Source: Burkholderia sp. Bp8992 (GTDB lineage: Bacteria; Pseudomonadota; Gammaproteobacteria; Burkholderiales; Burkholderiaceae). From it: a stretch of 64,000 nucleotides of DNA. Within the stretch, counting starts at the first letter, position 1; each line of letters opens with the position of its first letter. Shown here piece after piece: positions 56,986 to 64,000 of this stretch. The stretch spans positions 117,959 to 181,958 of the forward strand of contig NZ_QTQI01000017.1 of assembly GCF_003853705.1 (NCBI RefSeq). Reading direction: 5' to 3'. Under the pieces are notes generated by a model. That model was given only the letters and a program-made list of their open reading frames with translations, ran no database searches and had not been told where the DNA came from. Both the position numbers and the translations under genes were made by a program.

Positions 56986-58367
56986 GCCGGAATGTGGCCG
57001 TACCGGTACATGTCGACGAGCTCGGGCGGAATGCCCCAGTCCGTTGCGCCCAGCTTGTCGTGCAGCGCCTCCAGGTCCGCGCGCATCGCGTTCCGAAGCT
57101 GTTCGACCATGCGGTTGCGCGCCGGCACGAAGTCGTGCTGGTACGCGGCATTGATCTGATGGCGTACCGTCTTCGCGATCGCGGCCTCGCGCGTCATGTT
57201 GCGGATCAGCGGGCGTTCGGGCGCGAGTTCCGCGTAGCGCGGATCGATCGGCTCGCCGCGCATCGCCGCGACGAGATCGCGGCACAGCACCGGCGACAGG
57301 TGGAAGCCGTCGCGCTTGGTGCCGCCGAGAATCCACAGGTCGCGCACGCTGGTTTCGCCGAACAGCGGATACAGGTCGGACGTCGTCGGCCGCCACCCGA
57401 CGTTGACGTTGACCAGGCTCGCGCGCGAGAAGCGGGTGTTGATCTGGTCCATCGCGGACTTGAGCAGCGTGTACGCGCTGCCGGCGTGGCCGTGCTCGTG
57501 CGGCACCGGGCTGATGTAGTTGCTGGCGCCGACGAGGGTCCGGTCAGGCCCGTACGGCGCCGAATACACACCGCACGCGAGGCCGCGGTTGGTCGTGCGC
57601 ACGCAGTGCGTGTGCACGTTCTCCGCGCTCTGCAGTTCGATCGACATGCCGATGCCGTAGAACATCCGCTGCACCGGCAGCTCGGGCAGGCTCGCCTGCA
57701 GCACGCGCGTCACGTTGGCGCCGTTGCAGAGGATGAAGCGGTCCGCGCCGAGCACGCTGCCATCGGACAGGCGCGCGCCGGTGACGCGTCCGGCCGCGGT
57801 GTCGAGCCGCTCGACCTCGGCGTCGATGAAGCGCACGTTGCCGGCTTGCGCGACCGACGCGGTCAGCGCGTCGAGAAACTGTTTCGGATTGGCCCAGCCT
57901 TCGCGCTTCAGGAAGACCGCCTTCAGCGCGCGATAGCGCGGGTCCGGATGATAGTTCGGGATGCCTGACGGATCGACCGCCTCGCAGGGCTCCTCGAATT
58001 CGCGGCAGAACCGCTGCATGGCCGCGAAGTTCTCGTCGTCGAGCGCGTCGGTCGCCGCGTTGTTCAGCACGAAGGTGCCGAAGCCATGCGCGACCGCGCG
58101 CTCCGGCGTGCAGATTTCAGCGAATACGGCGGGCCACGCCGCCGTCGCGCCGCGGCTCAGCTCGAACTTGAAGCGGTCGATCGGCGTGCCGAGCGAATCG
58201 CCTTCCAGTTCGGTGAACGAATTGAGCATCGCCGCCGCAGCGCGCGTGGCCGAGCCGGGCCGATGCGCGTGGCCGACGATCACGAGCTCGACGCCCGGCT
58301 CGGCCTGCTGCCATGCGCGGGCCGTCATCAGGCCGAGAATGCCGTTGCCGAGGATTGCGATCTTCAT
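56982..58367 (-). CDS. FAD-dependent oxidoreductase (DAO/glycine-oxidase-like)
   Basis: 461 aa from the ATG at 58367, overlapping the methyltransferase stop by 4 bp. The N-terminal dinucleotide fold has MKIAILGNGILGLMTARAWQQ (GxGxxG), and the FAD-contacting C-terminal motif is WRPTTSDLYPLFGE with LWILGGTKRDGFHLSP. The layout is that of the D-amino-acid oxidase/ThiO superfamily. Its place in a sugar-modification operon suggests that it oxidises an amine or hydroxy group of the glycan's acyl or amino substituent. Substrate unknown. Confidence 0.8.
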   Translation of the reverse strand: MKIAILGNGILGLMTARAWQQAEPGVELVIVGHAHRPGSATRAAAAMLNSFTELEGDSLGTPIDRFKFELSRGATAAWPAVFAEICTPERAVAHGFGTFVLNNAATDALDDENFAAMQRFCREFEEPCEAVDPSGIPNYHPDPRYRALKAVFLKREGWANPKQFLDALTASVAQAGNVRFIDAEVERLDTAAGRVTGARLSDGSVLGADRFILCNGANVTRVLQASLPELPVQRMFYGIGMSIELQSAENVHTHCVRTTNRGLACGVYSAPYGPDRTLVGASNYISPVPHEHGHAGSAYTLLKSAMDQINTRFSRASLVNVNVGWRPTTSDLYPLFGETSVRDLWILGGTKRDGFHLSPVLCRDLVAAMRGEPIDPRYAELAPERPLIRNMTREAAIAKTVRHQINAAYQHDFVPARNRMVEQLRNAMRADLEALHDKLGATDWGIPPELVDMYRYGHIPA

Positions 58368-59149
58368 TTGCGGGTGCCCCCACCTTCGGGGAACGACAGG
58401 TAGCAGAGCGACGGATATGCCGCCGCCTTGTGGATCTGGTGCGGACGGTTGCCGAGCAGGTCGCGCAGGTAATGGATGCCTTCCGCGGGCAGCTGGCCGC
58501 CGCGGGTGAGCTGCCAGAACGCAACGACGCCGCCGGGGACCAGCCGCTCCATCACCGCGTCGAACGCGTGCCGGGTCGGCTCGATCACGTTCAGGTCGAA
58601 CCACGCGAGCGCGACCATCTCGCCGGGATGCGCTTCGTCGAACGCCGCCAGCGTGTCGCGGCAGTCGCCTTCCCACACGTGATGCTTGTCATGCACGTGT
58701 CCCATCGCGTTGCTGCGCTCGTGCAGGTTCAGCAGCTTGCGCAGCAGGTCGGCGTACTCGCCGGACAGCGAGTACGTGCCGTCGGAGAACAGCTTGCGGT
58801 CGCGCGCGTCGTGCTCGGCGAAGCCCGTGTAGCCCGTGAACGTATCGAATGCGTGGATGCGGCGCTGGAAGTTCAGCGGCTCGAGAATCGCGCGGAAGTT
58901 CTCGCACAGCACGGCGGTCTGCCCGCGCCACGTGCCGAGATCGAGGATCGCGCCCGGCAGCGGCACGATTTTTTGATAAATCTCGAAGGTCGCGAGAATG
59001 CGTGCGAGGAGCGAGCCGCGCACGAACAGGCCGAGCGACCGTTCCAGTTCCTCGCGCGTCGCGGGGTAGGTCTGCATCAGGTCGAACAGTTCGCGGCGCG
59101 CCGCGAGCTGATCGCCATCTGCGTTGGTGATGATCGCTGATTCGTGCAT
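58364..59149 (-). CDS. TylF/macrocin-O-methyltransferase-like protein
   Basis: 261 aa from the ATG at 59149 (MHESAIITNADG); the frame extends upstream but without an RBS. It has a TylF-like Rossmann domain: GAILDLGTWRGQTAVL (motif I) and RIHAFDTFTGYTGFAEHDARDR with the acidic residue binding SAM, then LAWFDLNVIEPTRHAFDAVMERLVPGGVVAFWQ. It is the first gene of the six-gene minus-strand operon, reading away from the divergent TPR-glycosyltransferases. It probably O-methylates a sugar or acyl group. Confidence 0.8.
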   Translation of the reverse strand: MHESAIITNADGDQLAARRELFDLMQTYPATREELERSLGLFVRGSLLARILATFEIYQKIVPLPGAILDLGTWRGQTAVLCENFRAILEPLNFQRRIHAFDTFTGYTGFAEHDARDRKLFSDGTYSLSGEYADLLRKLLNLHERSNAMGHVHDKHHVWEGDCRDTLAAFDEAHPGEMVALAWFDLNVIEPTRHAFDAVMERLVPGGVVAFWQLTRGGQLPAEGIHYLRDLLGNRPHQIHKAAAYPSLCYLSFPEGGGTRK

Positions 59150-59555
59150 ACACAGGGCTCCAGGCGCAAAGGGTGTGGCCGGACGAGCGCGTGTCGGCGC
59201 GGTGGCATCGGAATGCGCAACCGTCCGAGCGTCGCAGGTCGGACATCTTTCTACGATCAAGTCTAGCGAGCGCCGCCAGGATCGAATGTCGGATTAGCGG
59301 GTGGTTTCACCCCGCATTTCGATGGATGCGCGGGTGTCCGGCGCGAATTCGGGGCGCCTGCGGGTGCGGCTTGCAGTCGCGCGAATAGCGACCAATTCCA
59401 GCACCTGCTCGCCAAATTGGAACGCGGCGTGCGCGAGGAGAATTCGGACACGTCGGAGACCGTCGGTGCGTGCGTCCGCGGGCGAAGGCATGTGCCGGCG
59501 CAGCGGCGCCGGCCGCGATTCGAATCCCGTATTGGCTACCAGGACGACCTAGCTC
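59150..59555. other. Divergent intergenic region (about 400 bp) between glycan operon and TPR-GT genes
   Basis: No convincing gene on either strand. It is GC-mixed and holds a small hairpin GCGGG / CCCGC (59297-59301 / 59311-59315) around a 9-nt loop. It must contain the promoters of both divergent operons. No sigma-54 or sigma-28 consensus is clear by eye. Confidence 0.5.
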
Positions 59556-61343
59556 ATGATGCCCACCTCCCCCGCCGCCGCCACGATCGAACAGGCGCTG
59601 GCGCACCATCAGGCCGAACGGCTGGAAGAGGCCGAGACGCTGTACCGGCAGATCCTCGACACCGATCCCCGGCACGCGGACGCGCTTCACCTCCTCGGCC
59701 TGATCGGCCATCAGTACGGGCGCTATCAGGAGGCATCCGACCTGATCATGGCGGCGATCGAGATCCGGCCGGACGCGATGTACTACTACAACCTCGGCAA
59801 CGTGATGCAGGCGGACAACCGTCACGCCGCCGCCGCCGAGTGCTTCCGTCTCGCAATCGAGCTGCGACCCGACTACGTCGATGCGTACAACAATCTCGGC
59901 AACGCGCTGCGGCTCGCCGGCGACGCCCGCGCGGCCGTCGATGCGTTCTGCCAGGCCATCGCGCTGACGCCGGACAACGGCCAGGCCTACAACAATCTTG
60001 CGAATGCGCTGTTCGACCTGAACGAGATCCCGGCCGCGCTCGAGGCTTACCGGCACGCGGTCGCGCTGCGCCCCGAACTGCCGGAGCCGCGCAGCAACCT
60101 GCTGTTCGCGAGCCACTGCAGCGAAGCGTTCGACCACGACGCCTATCTCGCCGAGGCCGCGCGCTATGACGAACTCGTCACGCGGCGCGCGAAGCCGTGG
60201 ACGGACTGGCTCGTCGACCCGGCTCCCCGCGCCGGGCGGCCGCTGAAGGTCGGCATCGTGTCGGGCGACCTGAAGTCGCATCCGGTCGGCTATTTCATCG
60301 AGAGCATGCTGAAGCATCTCGACGCGAACCGGATCGAGATGCATGCGTACCCGACGCGCGACGTCGAGGACGACGTGACCGCCCGCCTCAAGCCGGCCTT
60401 CTCGACGTGGACCAGCATCGCCGGCCTGAGCGACGAAGCAGCGGCCGCGCGTGTCCGCGCGGACCGCATCGACGTGCTGCTCGACGCGGCGGGCCACACG
60501 GTCTACAACCGCCTGCCGCTGTTCGCGTGGAAGCCGGCGCCGCTGCAGGCGAGCTGGCCCGGTTATTTCGCGAGCACCGGCGTGCGCGCGATCGACTACG
60601 TGATCGGCGACCGTCACGTGCTGCCGCCCGCCGAGGCTGCGCATTTCACCGAGCGGCCGTGGCATCTGCCGGACAGCTATCTGTGCTTCACGCCGCCGGC
60701 CGAGCCTGTCGACGTCGGCGCGCTGCCGATGCTCGCGAACGGCCATCCGACCTTCGGCTATTTCGGCAAGCTCGCGAAGATCACCGATCACGTCGCCGCG
60801 GTCTGGTCGCGCGTGCTGCAATCGGTCGCGGGCGCGAAGCTGTTCGTGAAGGCGGAGCATCTCGACGATCCGCGCGAGCAGCAGGCGCTTGCCGCGCGCT
60901 TCGCGGCGCACGGCATCGACGCGCAGCGCCTGATCCTCGAAGGCCGCTCGCCGCGCGCCGAATACCTGGCCGCGTACCGGCGTGTCGACCTGATGCTGAG
61001 CCCGTTCCCGTATCCGGGCGGCACGACGACCGCCGAAGCGCTGTGGATGGGCGTGCCCGTGCTGTGCCGGCGTGGCGAGCGCTTCCTGTCGCACATCGCC
61101 GAGAGCCTGCTGCATTCGGCGCGGCTGCCCGAGTGGATCGCGGACGACGACGACGCGTATGTCGCGAAGGCCGTCGCGCAGGTCGGCCAGCCTGCCGAGC
61201 TGGCGGCGCTGCGCGCGACGCTGCGCGCGCAGGTGCTCGCGTCGCCGCTGTGCGACGCGCCCCGCTTCGCGCGCCACTTCGAGGACGCACTGCACGGCAT
61301 GTGGGCGCAGCACGTCGAAGCCGCGCCGGTCGCATCCGTGTGA
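59556..61343 (+). CDS. TPR-repeat O-GlcNAc-transferase-like glycosyltransferase (GT41, SPINDLY type)
   Basis: 595 aa. TPR repeats cover about residues 1-200 (the LEEAETLYRQILDTDPRHADALHLLGLIG type, repeated). A GT41-like C-terminal region starts near VGIVSGDLKSHPVGYFIESML and contains VDVLLDAAGHTVYNRLPLF (in pieces), PAPLQASWPGYFASTGVRAIDYVIGDRHVLPP, SPFPYPGGTTTAEALWMGVPVL and the terminal ASPLCDAPRFARHFEDALHGMW. These are bacterial OGT-like enzymes that glycosylate proteins, often flagellin. It is the first of three tandem paralogues. Confidence 0.9.
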   Translation: MMPTSPAAATIEQALAHHQAERLEEAETLYRQILDTDPRHADALHLLGLIGHQYGRYQEASDLIMAAIEIRPDAMYYYNLGNVMQADNRHAAAAECFRLAIELRPDYVDAYNNLGNALRLAGDARAAVDAFCQAIALTPDNGQAYNNLANALFDLNEIPAALEAYRHAVALRPELPEPRSNLLFASHCSEAFDHDAYLAEAARYDELVTRRAKPWTDWLVDPAPRAGRPLKVGIVSGDLKSHPVGYFIESMLKHLDANRIEMHAYPTRDVEDDVTARLKPAFSTWTSIAGLSDEAAAARVRADRIDVLLDAAGHTVYNRLPLFAWKPAPLQASWPGYFASTGVRAIDYVIGDRHVLPPAEAAHFTERPWHLPDSYLCFTPPAEPVDVGALPMLANGHPTFGYFGKLAKITDHVAAVWSRVLQSVAGAKLFVKAEHLDDPREQQALAARFAAHGIDAQRLILEGRSPRAEYLAAYRRVDLMLSPFPYPGGTTTAEALWMGVPVLCRRGERFLSHIAESLLHSARLPEWIADDDDAYVAKAVAQVGQPAELAALRATLRAQVLASPLCDAPRFARHFEDALHGMWAQHVEAAPVASV

Positions 61344-61397
61344 GGCCGCTCACGGCGTGACGTGCGTGGGCATTTCCACGGAGGCGGCCAGCGGAAC

Positions 61398-61513
61398 ATG
61401 GCGCCCCTCGCGCTGAACACCGCGCCGGCCGGCGTGATCGTCATTCCGACCGGTGGCGCGTGCGCGACACCGTCGTCGGCATGGCGCGCGATGGGATGGC
61501 GGCGCCGGCCGTG
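61398..61513 (+). other. Gap 61344-61584: short possible remnant, no intact gene
   Basis: A 38-codon stretch starting at ATG 61398 (MAPLALNTAPAGVIVIPTGG) ends at TGA 61511-61513. The neighbouring frame continues with a protein-like VRDTVVGMARDGMAAPAVTIG...IDFRREPHPY to about 61568. The two could be one small gene broken by a frameshift, or chance. I do not recognise it. Confidence 0.2.
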
Positions 61514-61584
61514 ACGATCGGGCACGGCGGCAGGCTGATCGACTTCCGACGCGAACCGCATCCCTATTGAGCAGAGCAGACGAG

Positions 61585-63783
61585 ATGGACGGAACAGGAC
61601 AGGCATTGCAGGCGGCGCTCGCGCATCATCAGGCGGGGCGTCTCGCGGAAGCGAAGACGCTGTACGACGCGATCCTCACTGCGCAGCCGGGCCAGCCGGA
61701 CGCGCTGCATTTCCTCGGGCTGCTGGCGTGCCAGCTGAAACAGTACGACGCCGGGCTCGCACTGATGGAGCAATCGCTCGTCGAGCGGCCGGACGCGTCG
61801 TACTTTAACAACCTGGGCAACATGCTGCGCGAAAGCGGCCGGCTCGACGACGCGATCGCGCACTACCGGCGCGCGGTGGCGCTGCGTCCGGACTATCCGG
61901 AGGCGCACAACAACCTCGGCAACGCGTTGCGCGACGCACGCGAGCCGGCGGCCGCGATGCAGAGCTGCGCGCGCGCGATCGAGCTGCGGCCCGGTTACGC
62001 GCAGGCGTACAACAACCTCGGCAACGCGCTGCAGGACCTGGGCGACCTCGATGGCGCCGCCACGCATTACGGCCGCGCGATCGAGCTGGATGCGTCGATG
62101 GCGATGGCCCACGCGAACCTGAGCGCCGTGCGTCACAAGCAACTGCGCTGCGCGGAAGCGCTCGCGCATGCGCAGGACGCGATCCGGCTCGCGCCGAACC
62201 TCGGCGACGCACATAACCACGCGGGCAACGCGTATCACGGACTGGACCGGCTCGAGGATGCGCAAGCGTGCCATCGCACGGCCGTCACGCTCAATCCGGC
62301 GGACGCCGGCGCGTGCCACAACCTGTCCGTCGTGCTGCTGAAGCTGCAGCGGCTCGACGAGGCGCTCGTGTATTGCCGGCAGGCGTTGCAGGCCGGCCCG
62401 CCGGCTGTGTTGATGCACGTCAATCTCGGCGACATCCTGCGCGCGCAGGGCAACGTCGATGCCGCGGTCCACGCGTATCGCGATGCGCTCGCGCTGGTGC
62501 GCGACGACGCCGACGACGTCGCGGCGACCGTGCTGAACCGGCTGCTGTTCAGCGCAGCGGCATCCGCTTGCGTGAACCCCGCCGACTACCTGGCCGACGC
62601 GCGACGCTACGGCCGGCACCTGGCCGCGCGTTCGACGCGCTACTCGCACGATCCGCGCGAGCGGGCCGCGCGCGCGCAAGGGCGGCCGCTGCGCGTCGGG
62701 TTCGTGTCCGGCGACCTGCGCCTGCATCCGGTCGGCATCTTCCTGGAAAGCGTGCTCGCGCACCTCGAGCGCACGCGCATCGACCTGCGCGTGTACGTGA
62801 CCACGGACGAGGAGGACGCGATCACCGCGAAACTGAAGCCGCACGCGAACGGCTGGCGCTCGATCGCCGCGCTGGGTCCGGAGGCGGCCGCGCGGATGAT
62901 TCACGACGACGAAATCGACGTCCTCGTCGACCTCGCGGGCCATACGCAGTCGAGCGGGCTCCCCGTGTTCGGCTGGAAACCCGCGCCGGTGCAGGCGAGC
63001 TGGCTCGGTTTCTTCGCGTCGACCGGCTGCGACGCGATCGATTACTTCATCGGCGACCGTTACACGCTGCCGGACGCCGAAGCGCATCACTTCGTCGAGA
63101 GGCCGTGGCGGCTGCCGGACAGCTTCCTGTGCTTCACGCCGCCGGCCTGCGACGTCGAGGTCGGCCCGCTGCCGATGGCGGCGCGCGGCCATCCGACGTT
63201 CGGTTGCTTCGGCCAGCTCGTGAAGATCGGCGACGACGTCGTGCGCGCGTGGTCGCGCATCCTGCACGCGCTGCCGGACGCGCGGCTGCTGCTCAAGGCG
63301 CATGAGCTCGGTCGCGAGGGCGTGCGCGACGCGACCGCCGCGCGCTTCGCGCGGCACGGTATCGGCGCGGACCGGCTGATCCTCGAGGGCGGTTCGCCAC
63401 GCGCGGAATACTTCGGCGCATATAACCGCATCGACGTCGCGCTGAGCCCGTTCCCGTACCCGGGCGGCACGACCACGGCCGAAGCGCTGTGGATGGGCGT
63501 GCCGGTGCTCGGGATGAAGGGCAGCAGGTTCGTCACGCACATCTGCGAAAGCGTGCTGCACGCGGCGGGCATGGGCGAATGGGTCGCTGACGGCGAGGAC
63601 ACCTATGTCGCGAAGGCGATCGCGGCGGTGCGCGATCGCGAGCGCCTCGCGGCGCTGCACGCGAGCCTGCGTGCGCAGCTGCTCGCGTCGCCGTTGTGCG
63701 ACGCGCGCCGGTTCGCGGCGCATCTCGAAGCGGCTTTCATCGGCATGTGGCAACGCTATACGAACTCGGAAAACGAAGCATGA
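61585..63783 (+). CDS. TPR-repeat O-GlcNAc-transferase-like glycosyltransferase, second paralogue
   Basis: 732 aa from the ATG at 61585. It has a longer TPR array (about residues 1-330, ten or so repeats such as YSEAHNNLGNALRDAREPAAAMQSCARAIELRPGYAQAYNNLGNAL in pieces) than its upstream paralogue. The same GT41 core follows: VGFVSGDLRLHPVGIFLESVL, IDVLVDLAGHTQSSGLPVFGWKPAPVQASWLGFFASTGC (in pieces), SPFPYPGGTTTAEALWMGVPVLG and LLASPLCDARRF. Its stop overlaps the next gene's ATG (ATGA). It probably works on the same or related protein acceptors, with TPR length setting target choice. Confidence 0.9.
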   Translation: MDGTGQALQAALAHHQAGRLAEAKTLYDAILTAQPGQPDALHFLGLLACQLKQYDAGLALMEQSLVERPDASYFNNLGNMLRESGRLDDAIAHYRRAVALRPDYPEAHNNLGNALRDAREPAAAMQSCARAIELRPGYAQAYNNLGNALQDLGDLDGAATHYGRAIELDASMAMAHANLSAVRHKQLRCAEALAHAQDAIRLAPNLGDAHNHAGNAYHGLDRLEDAQACHRTAVTLNPADAGACHNLSVVLLKLQRLDEALVYCRQALQAGPPAVLMHVNLGDILRAQGNVDAAVHAYRDALALVRDDADDVAATVLNRLLFSAAASACVNPADYLADARRYGRHLAARSTRYSHDPRERAARAQGRPLRVGFVSGDLRLHPVGIFLESVLAHLERTRIDLRVYVTTDEEDAITAKLKPHANGWRSIAALGPEAAARMIHDDEIDVLVDLAGHTQSSGLPVFGWKPAPVQASWLGFFASTGCDAIDYFIGDRYTLPDAEAHHFVERPWRLPDSFLCFTPPACDVEVGPLPMAARGHPTFGCFGQLVKIGDDVVRAWSRILHALPDARLLLKAHELGREGVRDATAARFARHGIGADRLILEGGSPRAEYFGAYNRIDVALSPFPYPGGTTTAEALWMGVPVLGMKGSRFVTHICESVLHAAGMGEWVADGEDTYVAKAIAAVRDRERLAALHASLRAQLLASPLCDARRFAAHLEAAFIGMWQRYTNSENEA
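61621..61805 (+). repeat. 185-bp near-identical direct repeat in TPR-GT genes (copy 1; copy 2 at 63816-64000)
   Basis: It codes for the first TPR repeats of paralogues 2 and 3. There are four mismatches in 185 bp, against much lower similarity elsewhere between the TPR genes. The second copy continues past the window end. Confidence 0.9.
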
Positions 63784-64000
63784 ACGATATCCACGACACG
63801 CTGCAGTCCGCGCTTGCGCATCATCAGGCGGGGCGTCTCGCGGAAGCGAAGGCGCTGTACGACGCGATCCTCACCGCGCAGCCGGGCCAGCCGGATGCAC
63901 TGCATTTCCTCGGGCTGCTGGCGTGCCAGCTGAAACAGTACGACGCCGGGCTCGCACTGATGGAGCAATCGCTCGTCGAGCGGCCGGACGCGTCGTACTT
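63780..64000 (+). CDS. TPR-repeat glycosyltransferase, third paralogue (cut by window end)
   Basis: A partial gene: 73 codons from the ATG at 63780, whose ATGA overlaps the stop of the second paralogue. MNDIHDTLQSALAHHQAG is followed by the same first two TPR repeats as the upstream gene, with only 4 differences in 185 bp (63816-64000 against 61621-61805). It is almost surely another TPR/GT41-type protein, but the catalytic part lies outside the window. Confidence 0.8.
   Translation, partial: MNDIHDTLQSALAHHQAGRLAEAKALYDAILTAQPGQPDALHFLGLLACQLKQYDAGLALMEQSLVERPDASY

Overview
The window is high-GC DNA with the gene content of a Burkholderia chromosome, most likely the B. cepacia complex. This rests on a gcvTHP operon behind a tandem glycine aptamer, an eat-eutBC ethanolamine locus, a GC-rich backbone with NNG/NNC codon preference, and a sugar-modification locus with TPR-glycosyltransferases. 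The species call is an inference from gene content, not from a marker gene.

Layout. 0-6.3 kb: a CadR-type MerR regulator divergent from a His-rich heavy-metal P-type ATPase, then a zinc-ribbon protein, an AraC/GyrI-like regulator and an MscS-related membrane protein. 6.4-18 kb: ethanolamine catabolism (permease, EutB, EutC, an acetaldehyde-type dehydrogenase behind a clear sigma-54 promoter, a EutR-like AraC regulator), interrupted by a PD-(D/E)xK-like orphan, a LysR/MFS pair and two flavin-binding PPOX-like proteins. 18-22.7 kb: a GT9-like protein overlapping a ThDP enzyme, then two toxin-antitoxin pairs. 22.7-30.4 kb: serine/glycine catabolism (sdaA, gcvP, gcvH, gcvT, glycine riboswitch) with an alginate-lyase-family protein inside it. 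30.5-35.9 kb: a lipoprotein, a Gfo/Idh/MocA oxidoreductase, a Rep/UvrD helicase and a diheme cytochrome c.

36.1-48.74 kb is a genomic island of about 12.5 kb in the 3' end of tRNA-Arg(CCG). A 36-bp perfect copy of the tRNA end lies at 48703-48738. The island has clearly lower GC in parts and no intact integrase: one copy is cut by a decayed ISNCY-type element and a second is only a C-terminal piece. Its cargo looks like conflict systems: (i) a protein with a nucleoside-deoxyribosyltransferase/TIR-like domain plus a 68-aa partner, (ii) a TPR protein with a C-terminal PD-(D/E)xK nuclease motif, (iii) a PAAR / VRR-NUC effector / TsiV-type immunity cassette of the type VI secretion system, and (iv) a divergent HNH-like / HEPN-like pair. 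Short att-like motifs recur at the module borders, which suggests stepwise accretion. I consider (i), (ii) and (iv) the best candidates for undescribed systems.

48.9-64 kb: an XRE-type protein, a TIGR04222-like membrane protein with a Ser/Cys tail, then a six-gene minus-strand operon (two methyltransferases, FAD oxidoreductase, WbqC-like, DegT aminotransferase, very large tandem glycosyltransferase) divergent from three tandem TPR/GT41 (SPINDLY/OGT-like) genes, the last cut by the window end. This resembles a flagellin or other protein glycosylation locus.
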